DNA of 64,000 bases from NCBI GenBank assembly GCA_933822405.4, contig CAKOGP040001814.1:310001-374000 (forward strand). The letters run 5' to 3'. The first letter of the stretch is position 1. Every line of letters begins with the position of its first letter. Positions 21,982-33,480 of the stretch are shown one piece after another. The position numbers were made by a program, and so were the translations under genes. Origin of the DNA: Cylindrotheca closterium. Taxonomy: Eukaryota; Bacillariophyta; Bacillariophyceae; Bacillariales; Bacillariaceae. The notes beneath the pieces are model-generated. The model did no database searches. It was given only the letters and a program-made list of their open reading frames with translations, and was not told the origin of the DNA.

Positions 21982-24900
21982 TTACGGTCCTGTTGGGACT
22001 TTGGTAGGAGCTTTGCTCGGAGCTGCAGATACTGTCGGTCGGTTAGTTGGTGATGGACTCGGCGCACTTGATGGTGTCGCGGAGGGCATACTAGTTGGTC
22101 TGAGTGACACTGTGGGGCCACTTGTCGGCCCTGATGTGGGACCTTCGGTCTCGCACTTCTCCCAACAGTCAAGCTTGTATCTGTACTCATAATAATCGTC
22201 CATTTCAGAGGGAGTCTCGCAAAATGTGGAGGTAGTCTGGTTTACATTGTTTTCGGAGCCACACATGAACAAGTAGAAAGTGACTTCCAGTTCACCGTTT
22301 GTACAATCTCCCGTGTACGACCTTCTGTTATCAAAGGTGGCAGTGGTCTGGACATTACACGTGGAAGTGGAACCTGCACTGGGATACGTCATTGCTGCCA
22401 GAGAAGAAATATTGGATGCAAACAACCGCGGCTGGAGTCGAAAGGTCACACTTTCACCATCTTGACTCTGGTCGATGATGTGGACTGGGACCCATCGTGA
22501 GAGGTAATCAATTCCTGTACAATTTGCATCTGGCCCATTTCCAATCTTGGATTGTATGCGTTCTGCGGCAGTCCAAATGCATGGAGTGGGGCGAATGCTG
22601 ATGGTTGGGAACATTGTTGGCCTACTGGAAGGGGTCCTAGTTGGACTTGGGCTGGGCTGGAAGGAGGGCACTTGACTCGGCACATCTGATGGAACCATGG
22701 ACAGAGTTGGAATGATGGAGGGGACAAGACTTGGTACCGCAGACGGTCTGGTACTGGGTAGTGCACTTGGCTGAGAGCTAGGGTTCAAACTCGGAACATC
22801 ACTCGGTGATTCACTTGGACTTTCGGAAGGAGCGGCGCTGGGCATATCGCTTGGAACCACAGAGGGCAGAGCACTCGGGATAACACTTGGGAGCATAGAG
22901 GGTTGAGAGCTTGGATTTGTAGATGGCTCAGAACTTGGATTGGTAGATGGGCCTTCACTCGGTTCCGAAGATGGTGTATCCGTAGGGGCGTAAGTGGCAT
23001 TTGTCATGGACGGCATTTGGGAAACACTGGGGAGGAACGACGGCTGGTCCGTGGGAAATAGCGTCGGGGTGACTGTGGGTGCGTCAGTTGCAGGAGCTAC
23101 ATTGACTGTTGTTACAATCTTTTCGCCGTCCACCGTGAATTCGAAAGTAAGGGCTGAAATCTCTCCTGCAGCGTTAAACACAGCGTTGACAGTAGTGACG
23201 AGGGACTGGCCGGACCCTCCTCCTCCTCCTGATCCTCCGCTTGCACCACTGCCACCACTACCACCTCCTCCACCACTACCACCATTGCTGCCACCTTCCC
23301 CACTGCCACCTCCACTTCCGTTGTCGTTTCCGTTCTCATCTTTGATGTCAGTGATGTATCCTTTTGCCAGTTGAATGAACTCGTCACTAATCTCTGCGTC
23401 ATCGGAAAGTTGCTTGACTCCGACCAAGACAACTTGAATAAACTCTTGAAAAAACTGAAAGCTTTCCATTGTTTCCAAGCGTCGAGGAAGGGAATTTTGT
23501 CGCAAGTTGCGGCGTAAGTCTTCATTGTCAGCAAAGCCTCCAAACATGGGATTGACTTCAGGGCAGCCATCGCAGAAGAGAACCGTCTCGAAAGTTGTCT
23601 CTACAATGGAGTTATTCACCTCGTTTGCTGGGAAGACTACCTGATCGACTAATTTGGCTCCATTCAATTCTCGTAGGAACTCGTCCGAACATCCATCACC
23701 CACTGTAATGTTGTTGTAGGCTTCCACCAATAAGCTCTCCAATAGTAAGGATTCCCTTTCATCAAACTCTTCGGTGAAGCCCTCCATCAAAAATGATACT
23801 CGGGCCGGTCGCACAGTAGGATTGACCAAACCACACGAAGACACGATCGTTGTTGCCTCACTGACCACCGTATTGTTACCTCCCGAAGAAGTGACAATAA
23901 CGGCAGCAACTCCTGCAACGGTAGCCACAGCTGCGGTGACGCCAACAGCTGAGGCAGCAGCGGCAAAACCACCAGCAGCTGCCGCTCCAGCTGCAGCAGC
24001 GGCGGCTGCTCCTGTGAATATGGAATGACACAAAAAGCAGTGATTAGCATTTGATGTACATTTGGAGTCTAGACTAGAACTAGCGACAGTTGCAGAACTT
24101 ACCAGCAGCTGCTACTCCAGAGGATGCAGCACTCCCAGCAGCACTGGCAGCTTGCCCAGCCATGGCTTGGGCGCTGAAGGAACAGCAAGTGAAGGAAAGA
24201 AGAAACAAAGTGAGCAATACATGATTGCGGATTCTTTTAGATACAGCCCAGACTTACGGTCCTTGTGCTCCTTGAGCGGCTTCTCCACCACCGCCACCAC
24301 CTACTCCACCGCCTTCTACCGCGGCGTTATTGGCAGCCGCCGCAATTTCATCGTCGCCATCGCTTCCTTTCCCAAAACATCTGGCACAGCCAGACAAAAA
24401 TGTAGTGAGAAGTTGCACGAATGCAACTGCTCCGAAGAAAAGGGCGGTATACCATTGTGTCTTGTCTCTATCGCCTTCGTCTTTGGTCACTTTTTCCGTG
24501 CTGTAGACGGACAGGGAGGATTCGGAAGGCCCCTTGGTGTTATCATCGTCAGGCTTTCCCGCTGGATTCATTTCAGGATGCTTCTTTCGGAAGGCTTGCT
24601 GAATTTGTAAGGCAGCCTTTTCGGTGCGTGTATACAGTAAGAAAGCTTCGTCGGCTTCCATGCGTTCCTTCACTGTTACAGTGGATCTCGCGGATCTCCG
24701 ACTAGTGACAGAGCTGCCACTGGTTCTATTTTGGCGCCCCTTCCTATCATTTTCCAGGAAACCTAGATTACTAAGTTGGGTGCGCATATTCAAAAGGCCT
24801 TCGACGGTACTGTCATGCAATGCGCTGTCATGTAAGACGCTGTCTTCGTCTATTGATAACGTGCTTCTTCGGCTAGCAACACTCTTTCCACTTCCTCTAA

Positions 24901-25585
24901 AGCTCGTTCCTCTTGGTATCTTAATGCTAACACTCTTTGCACTATTCCGCTTGCTACTAAAACTCTTTCCACTTCCTCGAGACTCTGTTGCAAGGTCAAG
25001 ACTGACACTGCTGTCACTGCTGTTGAGGTCTAGATCGAAGTCGAGACTCACGCTCTCTTGCACATCAAGCTCCAAATCGAAACTCTTGAAGGTGTCAATG
25101 CTATCAGTGCTCGGGATTCGTTTGAGCCTGCGAGGAGCTTCTTCTTCTTCCAATAGTCCGAAACTCTTGAAGCTGTCAACACTATCACTGCTCGGCCTTA
25201 GACTGACGTTACGAGTTCCTTCCAGCAATTTCCGGCTGCTCCGACTGTGACTGCTCTTCTTGTCCACCTCATTATGCTTTCGACTTCTTTTGCTGCTCAC
25301 ACTCCTGCCACTGCTGCCATGATGATCCAGCTTTTGGCTGTTATTGGTCTTGGAAATCTTCGTTCCGCCCAATGTTCGGCTGCTTTGGGCTTTGCTATCC
25401 ACTCTTCTTCTGTTGCTGACGCTGGCACCAGATCCAAAGTTTCGCGTGCTCTGGCTTCTTCGACTCTTTCGGCTTGTTCGGCTCTGATCATCAGCAGTCT
25501 CGTCTTCCACCAAAAGCCTTTCACTGCTTCTACTGCTTCTCTTGCTATTGCCGCTTCCGTGTCGTTGGCTGCTGCTTCGTTCCAT
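21982..25585 (-). CDS. single-pass membrane protein with Ser/Arg head and P/S/T stalk
   Basis: Exons 25585-24258, 24173-24103 and 24011-21982 (introns 84 and 91 nt, phases preserved) give about 1,142 residues. Order: a cytosolic Ser/Arg/Lys-rich head (SSKRS, SxDSFKSF units, and an IQ-like AALQIQQAFRKKH), TM (ALFFGAVAFVQLLTTFLSG), an Ala/Gly-rich hydrophobic stretch built across both introns, a folded region with Cys pairs (LFCDGCPEVNP), a Gly/Ser hinge, a P/S/T stalk (PSxxPSxxPS units), a Cys-containing domain, and a short second stalk. No signal peptide, so a type II orientation is likely. It resembles diatom cell-wall or adhesion proteins in build. The gene at 29791-33480 has the same plan. 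Confidence 0.75.
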
Positions 25586-26003
25586 GGTGCTGGTCTTATC
25601 GTTTCACCCACACGACGTGCAGATAAAACTTAATAATGTTGGTGTTGCAATTTGGAATACCCGGTATCGATGATTCGCCACCCCGACCCTGTTTCCACTT
25701 ATTGTTGAAATCGAATGTAAGGTCATTGAAGAAGGGGAAGGGGTGAGATTATGTCTCTCATTAAGTTTCCAATATGTGTAACCACGAACGCATTAAATAG
25801 AAAAGAAATGCCGGGGGTTTCAAAATTCTCCTTTTTAAAAAAAGGGACATTTTAATATTTCCGAACCTTCTGATCGAGCTGATTCAGCTCATTTGGACGA
25901 CTAGCACGAGTGTTCAGATCTGACATCATCAAAATGTGTGTTTTTGCAAATCACACGATGAGAAACAAATCAGCGGTCTCATTCAATTTTATCATCACTG
26001 TAC
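25586..26003. other. divergent intergenic region
   Basis: Lies between the starts of the stalked membrane protein (minus) and the carrier (plus) and presumably holds both promoters. A/T-rich; no gene or clear repeat. Confidence 0.4.
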
Positions 26004-27470
26004 ATGACAAAGTTTTCCATCCAAATCGTCCAACTTGTGACTCTTCTATTCTTGAAGTTAAAATCGTCCCATGGATTCGTTGCAAGAAACCATGCTAGAG
26101 GGCAGCTCTCTGCGATCTCGTTGTCATTGGATCATCCAACATCATGGCAATCTGAATCAGCAATTCTTATGGATGCACTGCCAATTGCTATAAAAAGTGA
26201 CAAAGATACGATGCCTCCATTACAAGAGGATACTGCTACTTGGACTCAACAACAAGTTTTGCTCGGAATCGGAGCTCTCTGTGTGTCAGGAGGATTGCTT
26301 TTGGTCGACAGCCTACCAGCGAACGCTCATGATTTGATGGCCCACAATCCTGTAACCACGATAGATACAGCTACTGTTATGATTCCTTCGTCCGCAATGA
26401 CGGATACACCAACAATTGATATGGCTTCAGCAGCTACGGTAGTGGCTCCGATTGATTGGAGTGCCATTTTCCAAAAGGCATCCAAAAAGGCCTTGGGTGG
26501 TGGCAAGGCTGGTGCTTCCGCAGCGGTGGTTCAAGTCTTTAGTCTCATGTGGTTGAGGACGTCCATGAACTATCAATATCGGTATGGTGGCAATCTACTT
26601 TCGTCGCTACAAACATTGTGGCAAGAAGGTGGGATTCCTCGCCTGTACCAGGGATTACCCTTTGCCTTGGTACAAGGTCCGTTGACGCGGTTCGGAGATA
26701 CGGCGGCAAATGTGGGCGTTTTGACACTATTGGAGAGTATCCCTGAAACACAAACATTGCCGCTACCCATCAAAACGGTCCTAGGTACGTATTAGGGCGG
26801 ATGATTGGATATGCTTTGCTTAATTTTGAGCACATTTCATTGACGACGTTTTGTTGCCCTTTTCCATTCTCTACTCTTTCTTTCTCTCTATATAGGTTCC
26901 ATTGCTGCTGGATCATGGAGAATTATTCTAATGCCGATTGATGCCTCCAAGACAGCGATGCAAGTAGAGGGGGCCGAAGGATTGTCTAATCTTTGGAACT
27001 TGACTGTTGCTGAAGGACCAGGCCCACTCTACCAAGGCGCACTCGCATCGGCAGCGGCTACAGCGGTGGGTCACTTTCCCTGGTACACTACCTACAACTA
27101 TTTGAACCAACTCTTGCCAGAAATTGCAAAGACGGAAGACTTGTTTCTCTCCTTGGCTCGGTCAGCCCTTATTGGATTTTCAGCATCTTGCGTCTCAGAT
27201 GTTTGCAGCAATAGTTTGCGAGTCATCAAGACTACCAAGCAAACAGCACGTCTCTCGGAAAAGGACAAAAGTGGCGGAGACGGCGATAAAAACAGCCCTA
27301 CTAGGGAAGACATCTCGTACGCCCAAGTTGTCAAACTGATTATAGAAACAGATGGTCTGAAAGGTCTATTTGGCCGAGGTCTCCAAACACGATTGTTGAC
27401 GAACAGTGTGCAGGGTGCTGTCTTTAGTGTCTTGTGGAAGTACTTTCAGCAGTCCAATGGTAGTGCTTGA
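26004..27470 (+). CDS. mitochondrial-carrier-family protein, probably plastid-targeted
   Basis: Two exons, 26004-26784 and 26896-27470 (intron GTACGT...TATAG, 111 nt), 451 residues. The N-terminus is a hydrophobic signal (IQLVTLLFLKLKSS) followed by HGFVARNHARGQ, matching the diatom bipartite plastid presequence in which a Phe follows the cleavage site. A second hydrophobic Ala-ending segment (GIGALCVSGGLLLVDSLPANA) looks like a thylakoid or envelope sorting step. Carrier features follow: GGIPRLYQGLPFALVQGPLTR, LMPIDASKTAMQVEG, GPGPLYQGALASAAA and GLKGLFGRGLQTRLLTN (RxLYQG/GLFGRG ends of the repeats). The substrate cannot be told. Arabidopsis has related envelope carriers of unclear substrate. 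Confidence 0.8.
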
Positions 27471-27868
27471 GCTGACTGTCGTCATTTTAGACTACTCCTC
27501 AAGGATGAGTGCATGCGTACATGCTAAGGATGGCTGGAGTCGTGAAGTTACCGAGATTCACTCGTCATTCCATTGTGCTGAATAAAGTGGGGACTCAAGC
27601 AATATATCGTCAGCAATTGCATATGATATTGTTCAAATGCCTTCCATGACTAAGAAGGGAAAGGTGATGCGCCCCTTGTTGAAGCTTGACATGACCATTG
27701 TTGTTGGGGAATCAAATCAAAAAAATTTATAGTCATCAGATTAAGATGACATGGTAGAATAACTTGGCTTTTATTGTATTTTATTTGGCGCTCTAGCAAA
27801 TCGAAATCGCACCATCGTGTCAATCGATATCGAATGCGTCTTCTCTAGGTATAATCTCGACTGGCGGC
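27471..27868. other. convergent 3' intergenic region
   Basis: Between the 3' ends of the carrier (plus) and the acidic/basic protein (minus). Nothing further seen. Confidence 0.4.
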
Positions 27869-28753
27869 TTATCGTCCAAATTGAAGCTTATCTTTCTTCT
27901 TCTTTTTCTTCTTGCCATCATCCTTTCCTTTCAATTCTTTGGCAGCGGCAGCAGCGGCGGTGTTCGTCTTTCCCTTCTTCTTGGCCTTGGCTTTCAAGAC
28001 TGCAGCAACGTCCACTGGGCCGCTTTCCTCCTTTGTTTCCTCAGCAGATTCCGCAGGGGCACCACCAGCACCACCCTTCTTTTTTTTCTTGTTTCTCCTT
28101 CTCTTAGCATTTGATGATTCCGCAGCACCATCATTACCTTGTTCTTGCGCTGGTTCATCAGTTGTCGTTTCTGTGGTGGCAGGAGTGTCAGTGGCAATGC
28201 CAAATTCGCTGAAAATGTCATCGAGATCTTCAGATTTCTCTTCCTCTTGTTTTTTCTTCTTTTCTTCCGCTGCTTTTCGCGCCGCTTCTAACCTTTTCTG
28301 GCGTTCAGATTCGTCTTCTTCTTCCTCCTCCTCTTCTTCATCGCTGCTTTCTTCCTCTTCCTTTCGTTCGTGATCACTGTCATCATCATCAGCGTTCGTG
28401 TTCATGCCATCGGGAACAGACACTTGCTCAGGTTGTTCAATTGGCTTCAACAACTGATATAACGGCGATTTGATGTGAATTTGCCAAAGGATTACAAGTT
28501 GGTTCAAAGTAAATGGTTCAAAGAATCAATCAACGTCAATGTGAGAAGGATGAAAATTTCAGGGGAAAAAAATGCCAATCATTGATTCAATCATACTTCG
28601 TCTCCAGCACATTCAAACAAGGTTTTCTACAAGCCACGACAACATTGTACAATCACTCACTTCTTGGGGTGCAACGGCATCTTCAGATGGCTCGATAGGG
28701 GCGTCCAATCCAGCATCCTCTTCATCAGTTGTATCGGCCCACCTAGAATCCAT
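27869..28753 (-). CDS. acidic/Lys-rich coiled protein, unidentified
   Basis: Exons 28753-28661 and 28453-27869 (intron 207 nt, GTGAGT...TATCAG, phase 0) give 225 residues. It opens MDSRWADTTDEEDAG, a start shared in style with RNA-binding and translation proteins. A poly-acidic run (about 60-80), a charged helix (RLEAARKAAEEKKKK), the short conserved-looking EDLDDIFSEFGI, then two Lys-rich runs (KRRRNKKKKK and a C-terminal KKKKKKK) follow. The build suggests a nucleolar or ribosome-associated protein, but no family can be named. Ends with LQFGR. Confidence 0.6.
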
Positions 28754-29790
28754 TGTTTCGAAAATCTATAGAAATATCGGATGAAAGTTGTTGGTGTATC
28801 AGTACTGTAGCGTGGATCTTCTTAGGGCCAGTTCAATGCTATGAGTATGAAGTAAGGTATTGTTTCTTTGCTAAAGGCAATCGTCAAAGGTATAGTTAGG
28901 TAGTAAGAGATATGTGTCCGTCAGTGGGGGTTTGAATTGTTTGAATCGTTGAGGGCCAATCGCAAATATCCACGATGAGATGTTGAAGAACCATGGACGG
29001 CTGGCGTGCAATGTGTGGGCCACCTTAAATCTGACTGAAACGGCCGATGACAGACGCTCAGCGCGCCAAAACAAACACAATGAACAAACACAAACCAGTA
29101 GATAAAGATATAAACAGAAAACTTCATGTTCATTATTCTTATTTCTCCAAGCATCGTAAGGAAGCAAGCTTTACAAGATGCGCGGATGTCGATCGGTCAC
29201 AACGAAGGTCACACCCTTGCTGCCAGCTTGAATTAAAGAAGAATCGTGTCGCTGGTTTGAAAATGTCGCTCTTGATCCTAGACATCGTCGGAAGGCATTT
29301 CCCAACATCTGGTGGTCTCTATTTTTCCGTCCAATGTCGAGTTCTTTGTCGACAGATGTGCCACATGGCAACAGGCGAGTAGGCGAATGGTTCAAATTCA
29401 ACCAGATACCACCAAATCCCCGATCGTCATCTGCAGCCAGAAAGCGCCCAACTCGAACATTGGATTCAGTCAAGTAGGAAACAACTTGGAATGACTGCAT
29501 CATTTGATGTAGATGTGGAATGTACATTATATCTTACCGTTGCCAGAGTGAAGAACAAGTACCTTTGACAAAATTTGCGTTCTTGCGTACTTTCACTTGT
29601 GTCCTCGGTCGAATGGATGAATACTCTTGCGGATGGAAAAGCGGAAATGGAGTTGCACCGAGAGTAATGTCATGTCATTGCTACCTTAGGAAGAAAAACG
29701 TCGGAAAACTTAGCAGAGAAATCAGCACATTTAAAATATATTGATTGAGCAAAAAGTGAGCCAGTTCCACGGGAAAAAATCAAAATCCTC
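28754..29790. other. intergenic with one doubtful frame
   Basis: A minus-strand frame at 29171-29527 (118 codons, ATG start MYIPHLHQMMQSF) has no recognisable domain and may be chance. Otherwise no gene, RNA or repeat was identified between the acidic protein and the 3' end of the large stalked protein. Confidence 0.3.
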
Positions 29791-32700
29791 TCAAGGGTAA
29801 TATTGGTCACTCGACCAAATCATATTGTCATCGAAATTGCAGCCAGTTCCTCCAGCGCAACCATTCTCCAGTTCAGCCTTGGTACAAAGGCGTGCTCCCG
29901 CACCAGCACACAAATTGAAAGCCTCGTCATAAGATGTATTCTCGTGGCATACTCCATCAATTTCCGTCTCAGCGAACGGGCACGATTCATATGGGACACT
30001 TCCACCTTCCCGTTTCCGATATCCTGGTAGTTCAGCGTCCGAACAACAACGAGTTGCAATAGCCTCCCAACCAGTGACGCCTCCAATTCTATCATACGAC
30101 GCATCCTGCGCCAATGCAGGAATAGGGCAGCGTTCCTCCCTCCCACACACAGTCCAATAAGCAGTAGTTGAAGGTTGGATATCTGCAGTACTTGTCCAAG
30201 CAAATCTATTATTGTGTCCACAGCCGGTGTTACTCGCGCAGTTAGACGAAATTTCGATGGCTGTGCAGAGTCGGGCTCCCGCACTACTGCACAAAGCATC
30301 CGCTTCATGATACGTCACAGAATTATAGCACACTCCATCTACTTCCGAATCAGCGTATGGGCAAGAGGCATCGTTCTGTTCAAATCCTGGCAGCGAGATG
30401 TCCGAACAACATCGAACGGCAATCTCAAGACCGGACGGGCTTCCTCCCATCCTGTTATTATTTGAGTTTTGAAGACTAGCGGGCTCACTGGAACATCCAT
30501 TTCGGGCCCCACAGGCGGCCCAATGAAAACTGGTGATAGTTGGCTGAGAACTGGGAGTCTGTGATGGTAGCCTCGATGGTATTGTACTTGGCTTTAAAGT
30601 TGGCGTAGAAGTCGGATCCATCGATGGGGCTGGAGAAGCAGTTGGTGATACGCTTGGGACATTTGTAGGCGATCTGCTCGGTCGAACAGTCGGTCGCAGC
30701 GATGCAGCCGACGTTGGTATCAAAGATGATGTTATTGATGGTGTCACTGAAGGAGTCTCACTTAGTGCTTTGGATGGACGCAATGAAGGGGTGTCTGAGG
30801 GTATTTCACTGGGAGGAGTGCTTGGACTTTCGGATGGTACTTTGGTTGGCAGAAAGGATGGGTTTACCGATGGCAGGGCTGTGGTTGGAACACTTGACGG
30901 TACCGAAGTTGGTATCAAAGATGGAGCTCGGGTAGGCACTCCAGAAACTGTCTTTGTCGGTGTCGCCGTCGGCAGAGGTGTGGGAAATGCACTGTCTTGA
31001 ACTGTTGGGGACTCACTTGGTGCGAAGCTCGGAGCATCACTAGGCATACTTGATGGAGAAGCAGTCGGTGTCAAGTTGTCTATCCTTTTGCGCAATTTGA
31101 CAATCGAAAACGGATCCGACAAACCCAAATGATTCGAGATGTTCTCCTTCTCATCACTTATGAGATCAATGATATCAAGGAACCTCACTCGTCCTTTCAG
31201 AAACAGATCTAGTTGAATGGACATAGAGTGGCAATTTTGTGTTGCCAGTGCTTCGTCTTTGCAGGTTTCCTCAGACTGGACACTACCAGTCACGTAGGCA
31301 TCGAAAATAACAAAACGCCAATCATCCACGAACTCGTCCACAGGGATATTGCAGCCAGCCAACGACGGAAGGGTCTTTTCTTGAATCGCGTCCAACAGTT
31401 CAACCACCAATTGTTCTGTCATCGTTCGGTCTTCGGATAGTACGACTTCCAATCCCAGGCCAAAAACAGCATCGTCCATTTCGTCTCGACCAGCGATAGT
31501 TTCGTTTTTTGAGATGGCATCGCAATTTGATTCGTTCGGAGGCTGAAATAACAGATCCGCTAAGAAAGGAGGCGAAGTAGGTGACATAGTCATACTTCCC
31601 TCGTCTGAAGGAGCTACTGTTGCCACGGTTGTTGACGTTGGGGCGCCAGTCGGCGCTTGTATATCAGCCGATGTCGTGTTGATCTGGCTGTCTTCACTAT
31701 TGTTGTCATTCTTTGAGAGAAAGAACCATGCCGCTACTCCTCCGCCAAGTAGCAACAAAAACAATAAGAAACAGGCGATCCGCTTTTTCCTCTTTGACTT
31801 TTCCGGTGCTTCATCGTTTCCGTTTTTGTGCTTCGTTGGCATAGCTTCAGGATCATTTGGTATTCGCAAGTTATCCATGGCTTCTGATGAGTTGCCCATG
31901 TCAATCGCACTCTTGAGTGCTGGGTCTGTAGTACTCCCTAACTCGGAACCCGTACTAGTTGTGGACAGACGTCTTGCAACAGGCTCTTCGCTATTGATTT
32001 CGTCATGTTCCACCAGTGTAGCAGGAAGCGCTACGTTTTCGACACGCGGATTACTTGCAAACACTGGTCCACCTCTTGCGACTTTTGCCTTGGCTTTAGC
32101 ATCCGAATCAGTGCCGTACAGCATACTGATACTGATCGAAGTATGGGTGCTGCTATTGAGTCCTGTATCTACACCAGGGTTGCTTGCGTATTCCGATCCA
32201 CCTCTGGAAGATTTTGCTTTGGCTTTGGCATCCAAATCAGTACCGTACAGCGTACTGATCAATGTGAGGGTGCTATTGTCGACTACGGTCTCTACACCAG
32301 GTTTGCATGTAGATTCTCCGCTTCCTCTGCATGTTTTTGCTTTGGCCTTGGCATCTACGTCATTTCCATAGAGCGTACTGATCGGTGTGTGGGTGCTATT
32401 GTCGACTACGGCCTCTACACCAGGTTTGCTTGTAGATTCCCCGCTTCCTCTGGATGCTTTTGCTTTGGCCTTCGCATCTGCGTCCTTTCCATAGAGCGTA
32501 CTGATCGTCCTGGTTGAGTTGCTTGGTACTTCGAGTACACCTGGAACTCGGGCAGATTCTCCGCTTTCTTTTGATGTTTTTGCTTTAGCCTTTGCATCCG
32601 CATCGTTTCCGTATAAAGTATTCACGGGTGTGCTACCATTCTCTCTGATGTGTTCCACACCAGGCTTGATCTCTTGCTGTGAGCTCTCTCGCGACGCTTT

Positions 32701-33480
32701 TGCTTTTGCTTTTGCCTTCGCATCTCCATCCTTTCCGTACAGCATACTAGAAATTGCCCCACCTTCTTTTCGCTGAAAGCTTTGGCTCGATAATCTTGGC
32801 TTCGACTCTGTTTCCTCTCCAGCGAAGCTGTCTTCGTCACTGAAATCCTCGTCTTCGGTAAGAACCCCCATTGCCCCGAGACTTAACATGCTGTCAGTGC
32901 TGTGGTGCCTTCTAGGTTTGTTGTTTGATTGGCTGTGGTGACTATCGCTCGGACTCCTTAATGACGAACTCTTTGATCGCCTTTCCGAACTACCAAGCTT
33001 GGCGTGCGACGACCTGGAAAGTCGACCAGAAGAACTCCTTTTCCTAGTAGCCCGCGATGGACTGTTGGATGCTCCATCAGCACTGTTTCGCCTATCACCA
33101 CTGCGACGTCTGTTGTGTGAAGATCGATTTTGTGCCCTTTCAGAACTACTTCTCCGACTCGAACTGTCATGGCGAGAAAGAGATCGACTTGACGTTTGTT
33201 TCCGAGAACTGCTTCGGTTGAGGCGTGAAGAGCGACTCTGCATCGGTTCAGAATTATCCAGTCGCTTGTGTGGAGGTCGGCTTGATTTCACATCGGAAGA
33301 GCCACTCCTTCTATGAGACGACCCACTTGATCTACCAGACGACCGATGTGAAAGTTTCCTAATATTTGTCGGGCGAGGCCCAGAGTTTCTAATTGCTGAC
33401 TCGCCAGTTGCTTCTGATTTGGTGGAAGGCAAGCCATTCTTGGTGCTTCGTTCTTCGTCTTCTCTTTTTGGTGTGCTCAT
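29791..33480 (-). CDS. large single-pass membrane protein with repeat head, stalk and two Cys-rich domains
   Basis: A single exon of 1,229 residues. Order: Ser/Arg-rich head (1-220, SSRxxRSS units); six ~41-residue cytosolic repeats (240-480) with core STLYGxDxDAKAKAK; TM (IACFLLFLLLLGGGVAAWFFL, about 565-590); an ectodomain with Cys; a P/S/T stalk (about 830-1000); then two ~110-residue Cys-rich modules, each with IA(V/T)RCCSD...LPG, C.YA/FA..E(V/I)DGVC and GARLCT. No signal peptide, so a type II topology is likely, placing the Cys modules outside the cell or in the frustule matrix. The plan matches the gene at 21982-25585. Function unknown; adhesion or wall organisation is a guess. Confidence 0.8.
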   Translation of the reverse strand: MSTPKREDEERSTKNGLPSTKSEATGESAIRNSGPRPTNIRKLSHRSSGRSSGSSHRRSGSSDVKSSRPPHKRLDNSEPMQSRSSRLNRSSSRKQTSSRSLSRHDSSSRRSSSERAQNRSSHNRRRSGDRRNSADGASNSPSRATRKRSSSGRLSRSSHAKLGSSERRSKSSSLRSPSDSHHSQSNNKPRRHHSTDSMLSLGAMGVLTEDEDFSDEDSFAGEETESKPRLSSQSFQRKEGGAISSMLYGKDGDAKAKAKAKASRESSQQEIKPGVEHIRENGSTPVNTLYGNDADAKAKAKTSKESGESARVPGVLEVPSNSTRTISTLYGKDADAKAKAKASRGSGESTSKPGVEAVVDNSTHTPISTLYGNDVDAKAKAKTCRGSGESTCKPGVETVVDNSTLTLISTLYGTDLDAKAKAKSSRGGSEYASNPGVDTGLNSSTHTSISISMLYGTDSDAKAKAKVARGGPVFASNPRVENVALPATLVEHDEINSEEPVARRLSTTSTGSELGSTTDPALKSAIDMGNSSEAMDNLRIPNDPEAMPTKHKNGNDEAPEKSKRKKRIACFLLFLLLLGGGVAAWFFLSKNDNNSEDSQINTTSADIQAPTGAPTSTTVATVAPSDEGSMTMSPTSPPFLADLLFQPPNESNCDAISKNETIAGRDEMDDAVFGLGLEVVLSEDRTMTEQLVVELLDAIQEKTLPSLAGCNIPVDEFVDDWRFVIFDAYVTGSVQSEETCKDEALATQNCHSMSIQLDLFLKGRVRFLDIIDLISDEKENISNHLGLSDPFSIVKLRKRIDNLTPTASPSSMPSDAPSFAPSESPTVQDSAFPTPLPTATPTKTVSGVPTRAPSLIPTSVPSSVPTTALPSVNPSFLPTKVPSESPSTPPSEIPSDTPSLRPSKALSETPSVTPSITSSLIPTSAASLRPTVRPSRSPTNVPSVSPTASPAPSMDPTSTPTLKPSTIPSRLPSQTPSSQPTITSFHWAACGARNGCSSEPASLQNSNNNRMGGSPSGLEIAVRCCSDISLPGFEQNDASCPYADSEVDGVCYNSVTYHEADALCSSAGARLCTAIEISSNCASNTGCGHNNRFAWTSTADIQPSTTAYWTVCGREERCPIPALAQDASYDRIGGVTGWEAIATRCCSDAELPGYRKREGGSVPYESCPFAETEIDGVCHENTSYDEAFNLCAGAGARLCTKAELENGCAGGTGCNFDDNMIWSSDQYYP
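32040..32770 (-). repeat. six tandem ~41-codon coding repeats
   Basis: Units read (S/N)xLYGxDxDAKAKAK(A/T/S)(S/C)RxSGES..PGVExV..NST. The DAKAKAK heptad is nearly invariant while the linkers vary. Units 3 and 4 are the most alike, indicating recent expansion. Confidence 0.9.
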
